In this document: piece by piece, positions 33,510 to 44,531 of the stretch
Position numbering within the stretch: the stretch's first letter is position 1
Layout: each line of letters starts with the position of its first letter
From: Malus domestica
Lineage: Eukaryota; Streptophyta; Magnoliopsida; Rosales; Rosaceae
NCBI RefSeq assembly: GCF_042453785.1
Contig: NC_091673.1
Coordinates: 3,789,501-3,853,500 of the forward strand
DNA: 64,000 bases
Direction: 5' to 3'
Made by a program: the position numbers and the translations under genes
The notes under the pieces: model-generated
The model's input: only the letters and a program-made list of their open reading frames with translations
Told to the model about the DNA's origin: nothing
Databases searched by the model: none

Positions 33510-35930
33510 CTAACATCCCCCCTCAAACTCATGCATGGGAGAAGAACCAAGCATGAGATTGGTACAATGAGTCCGAAAGAGATGAGCACTAAGACCTTTG
33601 GTAAGGATATCGGCAAACTGCTCTCCGGAAGATACAAACTGCACAAGTAACTTCTTTTGAGCAATCCGTTCACGAACAAAATGAACATCAATTTCAATAT
33701 GCTTGGTCCGTTGATGTTGAACGGGATTGAACGAAAGAGCAATGGCGGACAGGTTATCACAGAAAAGCACAGGAGCACAAGACAGAGGAATGTGGAGAAA
33801 TGTAAGAAGTTGCTGAATCCAATCAAGTTCAGCAGCAGTGGAGGACATGGCTCGATATTCGGCTTCAGTTGACGAACGAGAAACTGTTTGTTGTTTCTTA
33901 GAAGACCACGAGATGGGATTGGAGCCCAAGAAAACAACGAACCCAGTTGTAGAGCGCCTGTCATTCGGATCACCAGCCCAGTCGGCATCACTAAAAGCTT
34001 TGAGACCAACTTCACCAGCAGTATAAGTAATGCCAGAAGACAAGGTGCCTTTCAAATAACGCAGAATGCGTTTGACAGCAGTGAAGTGAGACACCATAGG
34101 GTTTTGCAGAAATTGAGATACTTGATGGACTGAGAATGCAATGTCAGGACGAGTGAAAGTGAGGTACTGCAGGGCACCAACGATACTCCTGTATGTACCA
34201 GGTTCTGAAAATGGAACTCCATCATCCTTCAGTAAACGATTATAAGGTAAGCATGGAGTGTCACAAGGTTTGCAATCACGCATTTCAGTCTTGTGTAACA
34301 AGTCTTGAATGTACTTGGTTTGTGATAAAAACATCCCAGTTGCTGTGCAGGATATTTGAATGCCCAAAAAATAATGAAGTGTGCCCAAATCCTTGATGTC
34401 AAACTCAGTAGTAAGGGACTGGATGACATGTTGTATAGCAGCTGTAGCATTCCCTGTTAAGATAATGTCATCCACGTAAAGCAGTAAAATCACTATCTCA
34501 GAACCAACATGCTTCACAAAGAGAGACGAATCAGAATAGGTGGAGATGAACCCGAGAGAAGGAAGAAAAGCTGTGAATCTCTCATTCCATGCCCGGGGGG
34601 CTTGCTTCAATCCATACAGAGATTTATGTAACTTGCAAACAAAATGAGGATGCACAGGGTCTGCAAAACCAGGAGGTTGTGCCATGTAAACCTCCTCCTG
34701 CAGTATGCCATGCAAAAATGCATTCTTGACATCAAGTTGCCGTAGAGACCAATGAAACTGAGCAGCTAAGGCCAGGACAAGCCTTACTGTGGTAGGCTTA
34801 ACCACTGGACTGAATGTCTCCCCATAGTCTAATCCTTCCTCTTGACTGAAGCCCTTTGCAACTAAGCGAGCTTTATGTCTTGCAATAGAACCATCCGAGT
34901 TCTTCTTTATTTTAAAGATCCATTTACAGCCGACTAAGTTTTTCTGAGAAGGCAGAGATACAAGAGACCAAGTACCTTGAGAGTGCAGGGCAGCAATCTC
35001 TTCCTTCATAGCAGCCAACCACACAGAGGATTTCATAGCAGTCTTATAAGAAACTGGCTCAATGAGAGACATATCAACATCTCCAGATGGCGCTAAAGAA
35101 CTGAAAAACACTTTGGGTTTGACTATACCATTTTTACTCCTGGTCTGCATAGGATGCATATTCAATGGTGCAATAGGTAACACCACTTGTAACCGATCGG
35201 GGCTGAACTCATGATCCACAGGGAGAGAAGGAGTAGTACTTGATGGAGCAGTAATGGAGGAATAAGAAGGTAAGGAGGAGAATGGAGGTGAAGCAACCAT
35301 ATGTGGAGAATGAACAGCAACACTAGAGTCAGGGGATGGAGGGACAGGTGGAGAGGTTGAGGAAGAAACCGGAGGAAGAGGCACCACCAAAACATTCTGA
35401 TGGTTAGGAACAGGTGTAAAAGATGAAGGTGAATAAGGGACATGGGCCACACTATTTTGTTTGGACAATTGAAGAAGACTAAGATAAGGATATTCAGTCT
35501 CATTAAAGATAACATGTCTGGAGATAAAGAACTTGGCTTTGGACACCTCATAACAAATATAACCCTTATATTGGGAAGCATACCCCAGAAAAACACACTT
35601 GGTGGTCTTAGCTTGAAGTTTGGAAGTGTTGTAGGGTCTAAGTAAAGGATAGCAAGAACAACCAAAGACACGGAGGTGAGTAATGATAGGATTTTGACCA
35701 TACAAAACTTGAAAAGGAGATTGATTCTGTAAAACTGGAGTTGGCATCCTATTGATTAAGTAAATTGCTGTTTGACAAGCAAAGGTCCAGAATTGAGAAG
35801 GCAGTGTGGCATGTTGTAACAAAGTGACAGTAGTTTCAATGATATGCCTATGTTTCCTCTCAGCTAATCCATTCTGTTCAGGTGTATAGGGACAAGATTT
35901 ATGATGTACAATACCTTTAGATTTCAGAAA
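33510..35930 (-). CDS. Copia integrase end, reverse transcriptase and RNase H frame
   Basis: This frame continues the polyprotein after the G-run shift. The first ATG is at 35822 but the open frame extends to about 35930. It contains the integrase C-terminal part (INRMPTP, VFGCSCYP), the RT with GCKWIFKIKKN, LDVKNAFLHG and the catalytic LLYVDDIILTG, then RNase H (AFSDADWAGD, SSTEAEYRAM) and the ending DILTKGLS. The stop lies within the first bases of the 3' LTR. Apart from the upstream shift no damage is seen, which fits the identical LTRs. Confidence 0.9.
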   Translation of the reverse strand, partial: FLKSKGIVHHKSCPYTPEQNGLAERKHRHIIETTVTLLQHATLPSQFWTFACQTAIYLINRMPTPVLQNQSPFQVLYGQNPIITHLRVFGCSCYPLLRPYNTSKLQAKTTKCVFLGYASQYKGYICYEVSKAKFFISRHVIFNETEYPYLSLLQLSKQNSVAHVPYSPSSFTPVPNHQNVLVVPLPPVSSSTSPPVPPSPDSSVAVHSPHMVASPPFSSLPSYSSITAPSSTTPSLPVDHEFSPDRLQVVLPIAPLNMHPMQTRSKNGIVKPKVFFSSLAPSGDVDMSLIEPVSYKTAMKSSVWLAAMKEEIAALHSQGTWSLVSLPSQKNLVGCKWIFKIKKNSDGSIARHKARLVAKGFSQEEGLDYGETFSPVVKPTTVRLVLALAAQFHWSLRQLDVKNAFLHGILQEEVYMAQPPGFADPVHPHFVCKLHKSLYGLKQAPRAWNERFTAFLPSLGFISTYSDSSLFVKHVGSEIVILLLYVDDIILTGNATAAIQHVIQSLTTEFDIKDLGTLHYFLGIQISCTATGMFLSQTKYIQDLLHKTEMRDCKPCDTPCLPYNRLLKDDGVPFSEPGTYRSIVGALQYLTFTRPDIAFSVHQVSQFLQNPMVSHFTAVKRILRYLKGTLSSGITYTAGEVGLKAFSDADWAGDPNDRRSTTGFVVFLGSNPISWSSKKQQTVSRSSTEAEYRAMSSTAAELDWIQQLLTFLHIPLSCAPVLFCDNLSAIALSFNPVQHQRTKHIEIDVHFVRERIAQKKLLVQFVSSGEQFADILTKGLSAHLFRTHCTNLMLGSSPMHEFEGGC

Positions 35931-38059
35931 AGTGTAGAGCTTAGTACTAATATATTCACCCCCCCATCAGTTTGTAGTATTTTCACAGAAGTAGAGAATT
36001 GAGTGGAGACAAATGCACAAAAGGTAACAAAAACATCAGTGAAATCAGATTTATTGGATAAGGGAAACAACCAACAAAACCGAGTGCACTCATCAATGAG
36101 AGTAACATAGTATTTATAGCCATCAATGGATGTACATGGTGCAGGACCCCAAAGGTCACTGTGAACAATTTGAAATGGTATGACAGACTTGACATGAGTG
36201 GAAGGAAATGGTAACTGTGTGAATTTGCCCTTGAGACAACTTTGACACATATGAGAGACAACATCCTGATTACATGGAATATTTGCTTGTTTAAGAAGTA
36301 AAGAAACTACATTATTGGATGGATGTCCGAACCTAGTATGCCATAGGCTGGAACCAACAAGATGTCCAAGAAAAGCAACATGTGAAGAATGAGAAGGTAG
36401 GAAGCTAGTAGAGAGTGAGTGGATATGATAGAGTCCATTACTGCACGGGCCCTTGTACATGATTCTCCCTGTGACCTTGTCCTGAATCCAGAAGTAAAAT
36501 GCATCAAAGATTAGCCAGCAATTGTTGTCCAAACACAACTTATGAACTGACAATAAATTCTGTGTCAATTTAGGAACATAGAGAATGGAATTTAATGTGA
36601 TAGGATTTTTAGAAGTGTTAAGAATAGAACTGCCAATGTGAGAAACTCGCAAACCTTCACCATTGGCAGTTTGAACAACTTCATTGCTTGGATATAGAGA
36701 AGCTAAGGACAAATTGTTAAGATCAGCTGTCATATGTGTAGTAGCACCGGAATCTGTCAACCAGACTTGTGGTGATTGAGAAGGAGATGCCACAGATCCC
36801 ATATGAGAAGATGGTGATATGGGAGAAAATACAGTATTCATAGCTTGCAGGGAAGAGGGGTGAGAGCCATGCAACACCGGAGGCACATTGTAAGAGTATC
36901 CCTGCATTGGAGTACCTGCCCGTTGAGAATACTGAGGTCCCATATAGGAAGGCCCTTTTTCATTGTAAAAACAATACCAAGTTGTATGATTGAACTTGCC
37001 ACAGATTTGACACTGTTGGCGATCAGAAGACTTATTGTAACAATAAGGAGCAGTGTGACCTTCAGCATTACACAATTGACAAGTCGGCAATAGAGGTGCG
37101 GAGGGCGACGAACCAAGAACACCAGGAGTAGGTGTAGGGAAGACATGGGTTTGTGTATGATACATTGGCCGAGGAGTGTAGTATCGCTGACCTCCATTGA
37201 ACTTGCCCTTCCCTTTGTTCTTGTGAACATACGGCTTGAAACCTCCTGAAACACCATAGGATTGACCCCCAGTATGATGAAAGGAATGACCACCGCCAGA
37301 GTTAAATGCCTGATTAGAACCTTTGTGCACAGTGGATGAGTTATTATTGACAACCATCGCAGACAAAAAAGGAACATGAGAATGACTATCAACAATTTCT
37401 TCTTCAGCAAGGAGTTGAGTCCGAAACTCTTTCATAGTCATAACACTTTCTCGGCCTCGAACAACCGTGCGGAATGTATTATACTCTGGAGGCAAACCAT
37501 TAAGAGCCAAAATTATAATGTCTTCATCATCAAGAAACACACTAGCAGCAGACAAATAATCCCTTGCTTCTTTGATCTTCTGTAAATACCGAGTGACCGA
37601 ATCGGACCCCTTTTTAATGGTTTGAAGATTTGACTTCATCTGAAAAATACTTGTCTTGGAAACAGTAGAAAACTGTTCCTTAAGCCGAGTCCACAACTCC
37701 CTAGAACTAGCACTACCAATTGCACATGACATAGCTACTGGGGACAAGGTGGCAGTAACAAGCTGCATAAGTGCCCGATCATGTAATTTCCAAACAGTAT
37801 ATTCATCTGTTTCTAAACCAGAGGAGGAAGTAGCAGAATTAACTCCAGAATCACCATAATTAGGAGCAAACCGAGCAGGACAGGGTGTTGAACCATCAAC
37901 AAACCCCATGATTCCATTACTTTCCAGTAACAATTGCATTTGGAAATGCCAATTAAGATAATTTGAATCATCAAGCTTAACATTGATAGATGTTGAAAGA
38001 GTAGAAATGAGAGCAGTAATAGGCGACTGAAGGAGTTGTAATTGAGATGCAGACACCAT
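35924..38059 (-). CDS. Copia gag-protease-integrase frame
   Basis: 711 codons. An N-terminal gag (UBN2/DUF-type) has KLDDSNYLNWHFQM. A CCHC zinc knuckle follows (C-Q-I-C-G-K-F-N-H-T-T-W-Y-C near residue 350). The aspartic protease has WLTDSGATTHMT with the DSG catalytic triplet. Next are the GAG-pre-integrase region (LWHTRFGHPS) with the C-x2-C of its zinc finger (SCLKGK), and the start of integrase with the first Asp (HSDLWGPAP) and second Asp (QTDGG). The frame then breaks in a run of seven G near 35951-35957. One base more than the frame allows shifts reading and stops it, so integrase and the downstream RT are in a different phase. Confidence 0.9.
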   Translation of the reverse strand: MVSASQLQLLQSPITALISTLSTSINVKLDDSNYLNWHFQMQLLLESNGIMGFVDGSTPCPARFAPNYGDSGVNSATSSSGLETDEYTVWKLHDRALMQLVTATLSPVAMSCAIGSASSRELWTRLKEQFSTVSKTSIFQMKSNLQTIKKGSDSVTRYLQKIKEARDYLSAASVFLDDEDIIILALNGLPPEYNTFRTVVRGRESVMTMKEFRTQLLAEEEIVDSHSHVPFLSAMVVNNNSSTVHKGSNQAFNSGGGHSFHHTGGQSYGVSGGFKPYVHKNKGKGKFNGGQRYYTPRPMYHTQTHVFPTPTPGVLGSSPSAPLLPTCQLCNAEGHTAPYCYNKSSDRQQCQICGKFNHTTWYCFYNEKGPSYMGPQYSQRAGTPMQGYSYNVPPVLHGSHPSSLQAMNTVFSPISPSSHMGSVASPSQSPQVWLTDSGATTHMTADLNNLSLASLYPSNEVVQTANGEGLRVSHIGSSILNTSKNPITLNSILYVPKLTQNLLSVHKLCLDNNCWLIFDAFYFWIQDKVTGRIMYKGPCSNGLYHIHSLSTSFLPSHSSHVAFLGHLVGSSLWHTRFGHPSNNVVSLLLKQANIPCNQDVVSHMCQSCLKGKFTQLPFPSTHVKSVIPFQIVHSDLWGPAPCTSIDGYKYYVTLIDECTRFCWLFPLSNKSDFTDVFVTFCAFVSTQFSTSVKILQTDGGVNILVLSSTLF

Positions 38060-40057
38060 TTATGCAGAAAGAAGATAGAAATCCAAGAGAGGAAATATCA
38101 CAAACACCTGGTGTGCACACTCTGGAAACACCAATGCAAGAAGAACAAGAAACACCAAGAACCTTAGAAATCACAGAAGGAGAAGAAGAATACCAGAAGG
38201 CGTCCAAGCATACAGAAATGAAGCGACGTCAAGGACGAGAAAGAATCACAGAGTGAGAAGATGAGCGGAAGCAGCCGAAGGATCGAAGAAAACAGCAAGA
38301 GCGAAAATGGCGATTGATACCATGTAAACTAAGAAGAAGAGAATCACAGATAGTAGTCTTAGAGAGAAGTCAGAGAAAGAGATTTATAGAGAGAGAAAGA
38401 TATTTCTATTTCTTTTCTTAATCACCAAGCTATTACACTATAAGAGTATATATACTACACCCTACTTACATTTGCATATTCTTAACAACTATAACTAACT
38501 CTCTTAATCTGTTTACAAGTGTCACAATCCTATGTGTACATTATCTCTAACAATGCCGTCAGGATTTGGAGTTTGTTTGCCGAATAAGTCCATGACCTCC
38601 TTTCTTGCTTCCTCTTGCCAATCTGTATGGTGCGCGAGAAGAAAGATTGTCCAAGCAAGCAAAGTATTAGTGGTTTCTTGTCCTGCAATGTAAAACGACT
38701 TGCACTCGTCAACCATATCATCCACCGAAATTCTCTGGTTGTCATTGGCATCATGGTGAGCCTCCAAAAGCAATCCAAGAAAATCACTCCCAAAGCTGTC
38801 TCGTCCTTTGGTCAATGACTTTTTTTCTCTTTTCTTAAAAATCTCTGCTATGGAGGCATGTATTCCTTTCTCAAGTTTCTCTGCTTCAATCTCATCACTG
38901 CTTTTGAAAAACTTGCTGCAACATTAAACCAAAAGACTAAATGCAAGTACAAAGGTAATCTTCCACAAATCTTGTTGTGACTAGTTGACTACAAACAATC
39001 AAATTTGTTTCATGTCCCCTTCTTGAGAAACAAGTTGCCTAAGCAAGTTTGTGGTCAATTCAAGTTTTATACGTGCACCGAGATCTTTTGGTTTATCAAT
39101 TAGTTCTCCAATTCAAAATTTTGTTAAACCAAAAAAATGGTTACCTGATGCCGGGAAGCCTGATTATGTAAACACTTTTGAAAAATAAGAGGGTTAACTT
39201 CGTCAACATCTCAAAAATGTTTTGTCCTTCTATATAGCTGCTGCCAAATGCAGTTTTAGAAATCACTTCTGATGTGAATAACTTGAACTCTTCAAACACC
39301 TCAATTTCTTTTCCTTCATAACTTTTCCACCTTTCAAGGATTGTCTCCGCACTCGCTACCATTTCCGTAAACATACTCTAGAAAAACAATACCATGATTC
39401 TATTAACAAATTTAGCTTCAGTAGTCGTTGGAAGAAGAGTAAGTACCGGTAGCTGTAAAAACTTACTTTTAAGCTCTCTCCGTGGAACGCATGGGTGCCG
39501 AGCTTCCGCATTTTTTTCCATTTTTCACCGTCAGCTGTTGTTAAAAGGCCATCTCCTAACAGTTTCCTTAAAAAGCCGGTGGGCTCACTTTTCGGATAAG
39601 CTCTATCTTTGTTATTCAGTATCTCTCTGCACAACTCAAGTTCCGTTATGACCAACTGAGGCTGAGAGCCTTGCCATTGAAGATAATTATTTCCTGTCGA
39701 TAAAGACGACCAAAATTTACCTTAAAATTAAAACTAACGGACCATAGTTAACATGATCAGAGATCGTTAGTTACCATATGTCCGAGTCCAAGAGTGCATG
39801 TGAGGTTGAACTATGGGAAATATGTCGTGTGATAAATTTTTCGGCTTGCTCATAGCTTCCTTGATCATGTCGGATATTTCCTTGGTGTTTCCATGAATAA
39901 GTCTGTAAGGAGGGCCTTTGATCCCCTGCAAAGCCATCTGCTTCTGAATGCGATGCGGAGTCCACCATAGCTTGTGAAGGATCTTGATGATAACTAGGAC
40001 CAAGAACACACACAGAAAGCTTGCAGAAATGATCACTACCCTTCCCAAAGTAGTCAT

Positions 40058-40430
40058 TTTTCGTATATTCTACTTTTATATATCTTTGGCTATGTCCATG
40101 AACCTACTGAGTTTTCACCAGAAGTCCATATTTATAAGGTTTTAGTTGCTGTTCATTGTTAACACAGATGATAAAGATGCCAGTTTTGTCCCAAGGTCCG
40201 AATACTTACTACAATCCAAAAGAAAAATTGTCACCGATGACATTGCAAGATTATCAAATTTGCTAAACTTTCTCTATCACGGCCTTTTCTTTGCTACAAT
40301 CAAAATAATCTCCCAATAATGTGTTGACAAATTGGTAGGGTTTAGTAGAGGGTGTATAAAATAATGGTCCTTAGAGTTCAGTCCCGTCTAGGATTTCCAA
40401 CAACCACTAGCATCTCTAATTAAGATGTTA
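40058..40430 (-). promoter_or_regulatory. Promoter region of P450 F
   Basis: A TATAAATA box on the minus strand (about 40127-40139) lies 70-80 bp before the ATG, within a block CCATATTTATAAGGTTTTAG shared with gene G (50125) and with the ghost promoter at 58820. GTTAACACAGATGA near 40158 is the intact form of the site interrupted by the hAT nest in copy D. A LINE insertion cuts the region at 40431. Confidence 0.65.
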
Positions 40431-42856
40431 CTTGAGGGCTAAGGTTTATGTCCCCTTCTGATTAGGTGTCACAGCCCGTCCCGGAATTACTAATTCCGAG
40501 GACGTGAACTTACAAAAATGCCCTTAAACGGGATTAAGGTGCGTAAATGTACGACATTTGTGTTATCTAGAGTTCCTAAACTATGGTTAATTAGAATGTT
40601 AATTAGTGTTAGGGACTAAAACTAGGTTGCAATGTTGTGTTTGGGATTTAGGTAGGGCCTCATGCCCTGATTCCCTCCCCATTTTCCGTATGCACACTCT
40701 CTCTCTTCCTCAAACTTCATTCTCTCTCTCACCCTCTCTAACTCTCGGACAACCACCTAAACCACCTAAAATCAACACCAACGCCGGATTTAAGAATACC
40801 ATTGCACTCCTGAGGACTTCACGATCACGTAGGTATCAGTTTAAGGTGAGTTTCATTTCGAAAACCCTAGTTTCTAAAGACACCGTGATTATGTACTGTT
40901 CATGATCTTTGAAGTGGTTGTGTTTTAGGCCAAACTAAGATCACAGCGAGTCTTAGGAAGTTCAAAGGATGCTCGGAGTGTAACGTTTGGAAGTTTTGGA
41001 CGTCGGGATCGTTGAGTTCGACATTTGGCCGATTTTTGGAATTTTTGGAAGGTATGATCCCGTGATTTTTAGTGTTTAAAACCCTCCCAACGTGATTGTA
41101 CATGTTAAATGCTTCAATTTGGTATAAAATTCGAGAAAAATGGACGAAAAACGAGTGAGAATAGTTAAATAGAAAAATTTCCCAGTTTTCCGGTGACCGG
41201 AGTCCGGCGAGAGTCCATCGGAGAAGACAACGGCATATTCCGTTATTTTTAACGGAATATGCTAACGCCGTTAGTTAACTTTAACGGAAATCGTTAGTTT
41301 TTAACGGAATATACTAGGATTTGACGGAATATTCCCTAACTGCCGTTACTGTGCCGTCAGCATGCATGTCACGTGGCCGCGCGTGGGGGCCGCGTAGGTC
41401 CGTGCCATGTCAGGCGCGTGGGGGCGCGTGAGACCTCTAAAAATTATTTTAAAAATATGGGGATGATCCTGAGGTTGTGTAGGTCACAGTGGTATATTCA
41501 TATACCCAATTTGAGCAATATATGAGGAGTTATTAGCTAAGAATTAGGTTATGCATTAAATAACGTTAATTCGGTTATTTCTCGTATAGGCGAGGCTTGT
41601 ACGAACGTTGGACACGACTAAGGGAGGCTCAGGGACCTACGACACGTCGATGTATTCTGTGAGTGGGCAGTTTTGTTTTCCGTATACATATATACTTACC
41701 GTTTTCCCAGAAATTGAAAATGCATGAAATTATGCTTTAAATGAAAATGTATAAAAGTATATGAGATATATTAGTTGAAATGCCATGCATAGAAGTATGC
41801 GAAAAGTATATAGAATTATACGAAAAATATGAATTGAGATGCTATGCATAAAAGTATATGAAAAGTATATAGAAATGTGAATCGAATTGCCATGCATGAA
41901 ATGATATGAAAAGCATGAATTGAGATATGATGCATATGAATGAATGGTGCGGCGGACGCACAGGTGAGTATCAGGTGAGTATTTAATTACTGTTATGATG
42001 ATGTTGATGTATATTGAGCTCAAATCCTGCACCATAGTTTAGTGCTTATAGTATTCACCGCATCGCACGCTCGCCTTGGATCCAAGTAGATGCTGGTCGC
42101 ACAGTCCACGCGGAGTGGGTGCGACGGGCCAGTCGAAGAGTGTTAGTGAGATTTCGACTGGTGGGTGACCTTAGATTATGTGCACAGATGATTGATGAGA
42201 GAAGCACTAGAGCGTAACTTGTGTGCAGAAGGCCGTACAGGTCACAGAGGTGACTCCGGCAGAGTGAGAGTGATAGATTTTGAGCTCTAGGTTCAACCGT
42301 ACAAGGCTATTAGAGGGCCTCCGGTTGATTACTTCTTGCACCTGATATAATTACTGTTGATGCATTCATACTTAACTGTTGAATTCCGATATGGCATGGC
42401 ATATTTGTACTGAAAAATGTGGAGTAATGAATTGAAGTATTGAGAATATATATGTATAATTATATTTTACATTTCTGGGAAAGTATACAGGTTTTACAGA
42501 GAGGGGTTACAACGTTTTGAGAAATGTTTGGATTTGGAAAAGATTGGTTTTACTGACCCACTCAATTTTGTTTTTCGCCCCTCCAGGTTCTTGATAGCAG
42601 AGTTTTGGTGGCCACGAGGAATCCAACGGTATTCTGACAGAATGGACAAAAATTAGGACTCACCTTCGGGTGTATCAACTTATAAATTGTATCTTAAAGC
42701 TTCCGTACTGTGCAAATGGTTACGTCACTCTCACGTGACGGCCAGCATGCCCTCCTTCGGGACGGGGTGTGTCATTAGGTGTAACTTGTTTTTTCGTTAT
42801 CAATAAAATTACTCTCGTACAGTTGAGGTTTTCCAAAAAAAAAAAAAAAAAAAAAA
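40431..42856 (+). mobile_element. 5'-truncated LINE copy split by a solo LTR
   Basis: Only the last 120 bp or so of a LINE of the 1-3734 family: GAGGGCTAAGGTTTATGTCC at the left and TTTTTCGTTATCAATAAAAT..GAGGTTTTCC plus a run of about 22 A at the right. It is flanked by a 9-bp duplication AAGATGTTA (40422-40430 and 42857-42865). The sequence between the halves is the LTR at 40467-42774. Confidence 0.85.
40467..42774. mobile_element. Solo LTR (probable Ty3/gypsy), 2.3 kb
   Basis: It starts TGTCACAGCCCGTCCCGG and ends CGGGACGGGGTGTGTCA, so the ends also form an inverted repeat of about 14 bp. It is flanked by TTAGG (40462-40466 and 42775-42779), a 5-bp target duplication lying in the LINE tail. 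No coding domains occur inside. It contains a block of imperfect repeats (GAAAATGTATAAAAGTATATGA type, 41700-41945) and pentamer-like AACGGAATAT repeats at 41238-41330. The length and lack of an interior identify it as a solo LTR left by recombination. Confidence 0.85.
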
Positions 42857-42865
42857 AAGATGTTA

Positions 42866-43728
42866 AATTTAGGTTGTCAAATTTTAATTGAGAGCTTCGA
42901 AGTTAGATGCTAAATTTTCTTTTTTTCAGAGGATGTGTCAAATTATTTTTTATCATATATTGTGGGTCCTACTGTTATATAAATTGTACAAAATTGTGTA
43001 AATTGTTTTGGGAACTTCATGTGGTTGGTGTATTGTGAGAGGCATTTTATTAAATAATTCAAAGATAATGGTAGTGAGACTAAAATTTTAAGTTAAATTT
43101 GTAAATTAAATGATGTGTCACAAATAAAAATTAAATATATTAATTAACGTTTAAGTAATAATTTAATCATTAGCAATCATGTCATTTAGTTAAAAAAAGT
43201 TAGTCTTCCTAAAATTATCCATAATTCAAATGGAAGGAATTTGACGTTTTGGGCTTTGCTAACAAAACAAACACCTGGGATGGTTGGCGTCAAATCCAAG
43301 TCAGATAAAACTCCTCGGTTGGAAAAAAATTGTTGTCCTTTTATCCTATGTCTTCTTTGAAGATGGTCTAAAATGTCACATTAGGCACAAAAAGTACTTG
43401 GATTTTATACAAAAAGTTTCCACTCATTTTTTTTTTATTCTCGCATTATATTCATTTAATATGACTTTGCACTTGACTACAGAGTAATATATGACTTTAC
43501 CTTGTATAATGATTTGGAGAGAAATTGAGTTAAATTTAAAATAAAAAGTTACAACTTTTCATGTGCATTGGAGGAGAGATTTTTCTAAGTTACCGAAACA
43601 CGGTCAATATAGCTGTGTAATAATATATGTGGAACGAAAGTTTGTTTTTTATCAAGTGTCCATATACTTGTATTATGATGCATAGTGTATTAACTCGTGC
43701 TCCAGATATACTGAAAATTCTCTCCTAA
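42866..43728. other. Continuation of P450 F upstream region with duplicated unit X
   Basis: No gene. Bases 43340-43725 (ACTTGGATTTTATACAAAAAGTTTC..GAGAGAAATTGAGTTAAATTTAAAATAAAAAGTT..GTGCATTGGAGGAGAGATTTTTC) recur at 58190-58560 and in part at 59050-59230. This is a piece of the duplicated P450-to-small-gene interval. Confidence 0.6.
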
Positions 43729-44528
43729 GAGCATCTCCACCAATTGGTGGAAGGCAAAGGCAAAGGCAACAATGTTGCCCCTATCCAAAAAAAAAACCTC
43801 TCTAGCAGTCCAATAAACCAAAGGCAAGTGGTGGGCCAACCATTGCTAGCCAAATGCTCGGCCATCTTAAGCCTGGCTTACTCCTTCGAGCAAGCTAATG
43901 TCATCACAACCTTTTTTTTTTTAAATCAAGCGCGTGAACACACTCACCGAGAAGGGAGAGTCAGAGACAAAACCTGCAACTGTAGGCCCTACTGCGGCTA
44001 GATGATGTGGCTGAATATGGACCGGTGGATTTCCAACGGTCAGAGGGTTTAGACTGTTGGATTTCGAACAGTAAAAAAAATTTAAAAATTTTACTGTTGC
44101 ACCACATGACGCAATTTGGTGCCTTTGATTTTAAATCAATTTGAAAAACAACAGGCATGATTAATCCAACATTAAAAACTATAATATATATATATATATA
44201 TATATGATATCAGAAAAATTGAAAAAAAAAATTAAAAATTAGAATTTTTTAGATTGTTTCAATTTCATAGTTGGTTATATGATTATGGGAGTTTTTTGCT
44301 TTATTTTTCAATTAATTATGTTTGTTGCAATGCTATGTTTTTGCTTTATATGTGAAATAATTTATTAGAATTAAACAATTATTTTATTTTCAAAGCATAC
44401 AAAAATAAAAATAAATTTACTTGCCCTTACCCTTACCCTTTTTAAACGGGTGATGTTACACAAGGACAAGTACTATTCAAGAAGGCAACTTGCATGCTTT
44501 TGCCTTCCACCAACTGGTGGAGATGCTC
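43729..44528. mobile_element. PIF/Harbinger-type MITE, 800 bp
   Basis: Terminal inverted repeats of 23 bp (GAGCATCTCCACCAA(T/C)TGGTGG) are flanked by TAA (43726-43728 and 44529-44531). The paralogous region at 59230 reads CTCATAACATGCC with no element, an empty site that fixes the borders. The interior has no transposase. ORFs of 65-85 codons across it are not conserved. Confidence 0.9.
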
Positions 44529-44531
44529 TAA

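Larger units (their letters stand above)
33286..38552 (-). mobile_element. Young full-length Ty1/copia retrotransposon in P450 F exon 4
   Basis: 5267 bp with 230-bp LTRs (33286-33515 and 38323-38552) that look identical when read side by side. The target duplication is ATGCC (33281-33285 and 38553-38557) and the ends are TG..CA. On the minus strand the 5' LTR is followed by TGGTATCAATCGCC, a primer site of the initiator-tRNA-Met type, and the 3' LTR is preceded by GAGTTTGAGGGGGGA. Gag-protease-integrase and RT-RNase H frames fill the interior. It lies antisense-compatible with the P450, that is, on the same strand. Confidence 0.95.
32730..40057 (-). pseudogene. Cytochrome P450 CYP749A-like, gene F, disrupted by a copia insertion
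   Basis: Exons: 40057-39775, 39693-39467, 39377-39145, 38915-38553, then the retrotransposon, then the last 16 bp of exon 4 at 33280-33265 (the target copy at 33281-33285 excluded), and exon 5 at 33158-32730. With the insertion and one target copy removed from the count, exon 4 has the family length of 379 bp and all phases agree. No other lesion is visible. Signatures: FIAGQETTN written as YIAGQETTN, ESLR, FKPERF and the heme loop FGIGPRSCVG. Exon 2 begins GNNYLQW where the others have GKNYLQW. The gene is very similar to gene G, including the promoter, so the two are probably a recent duplicate pair. In this sequence the protein would end inside the LTR, before the K-helix and heme loop. 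Confidence 0.92.

Noticed and set aside
35162-35701. 179-codon Leu/Pro-rich minus-strand frame
   Set aside because: A shadow of the copia pol frame in another phase.
44008-44210. Possible gene in PIF-type MITE interior
   Set aside because: Short frames of 65-85 codons are not transposase-like; the element is non-autonomous.
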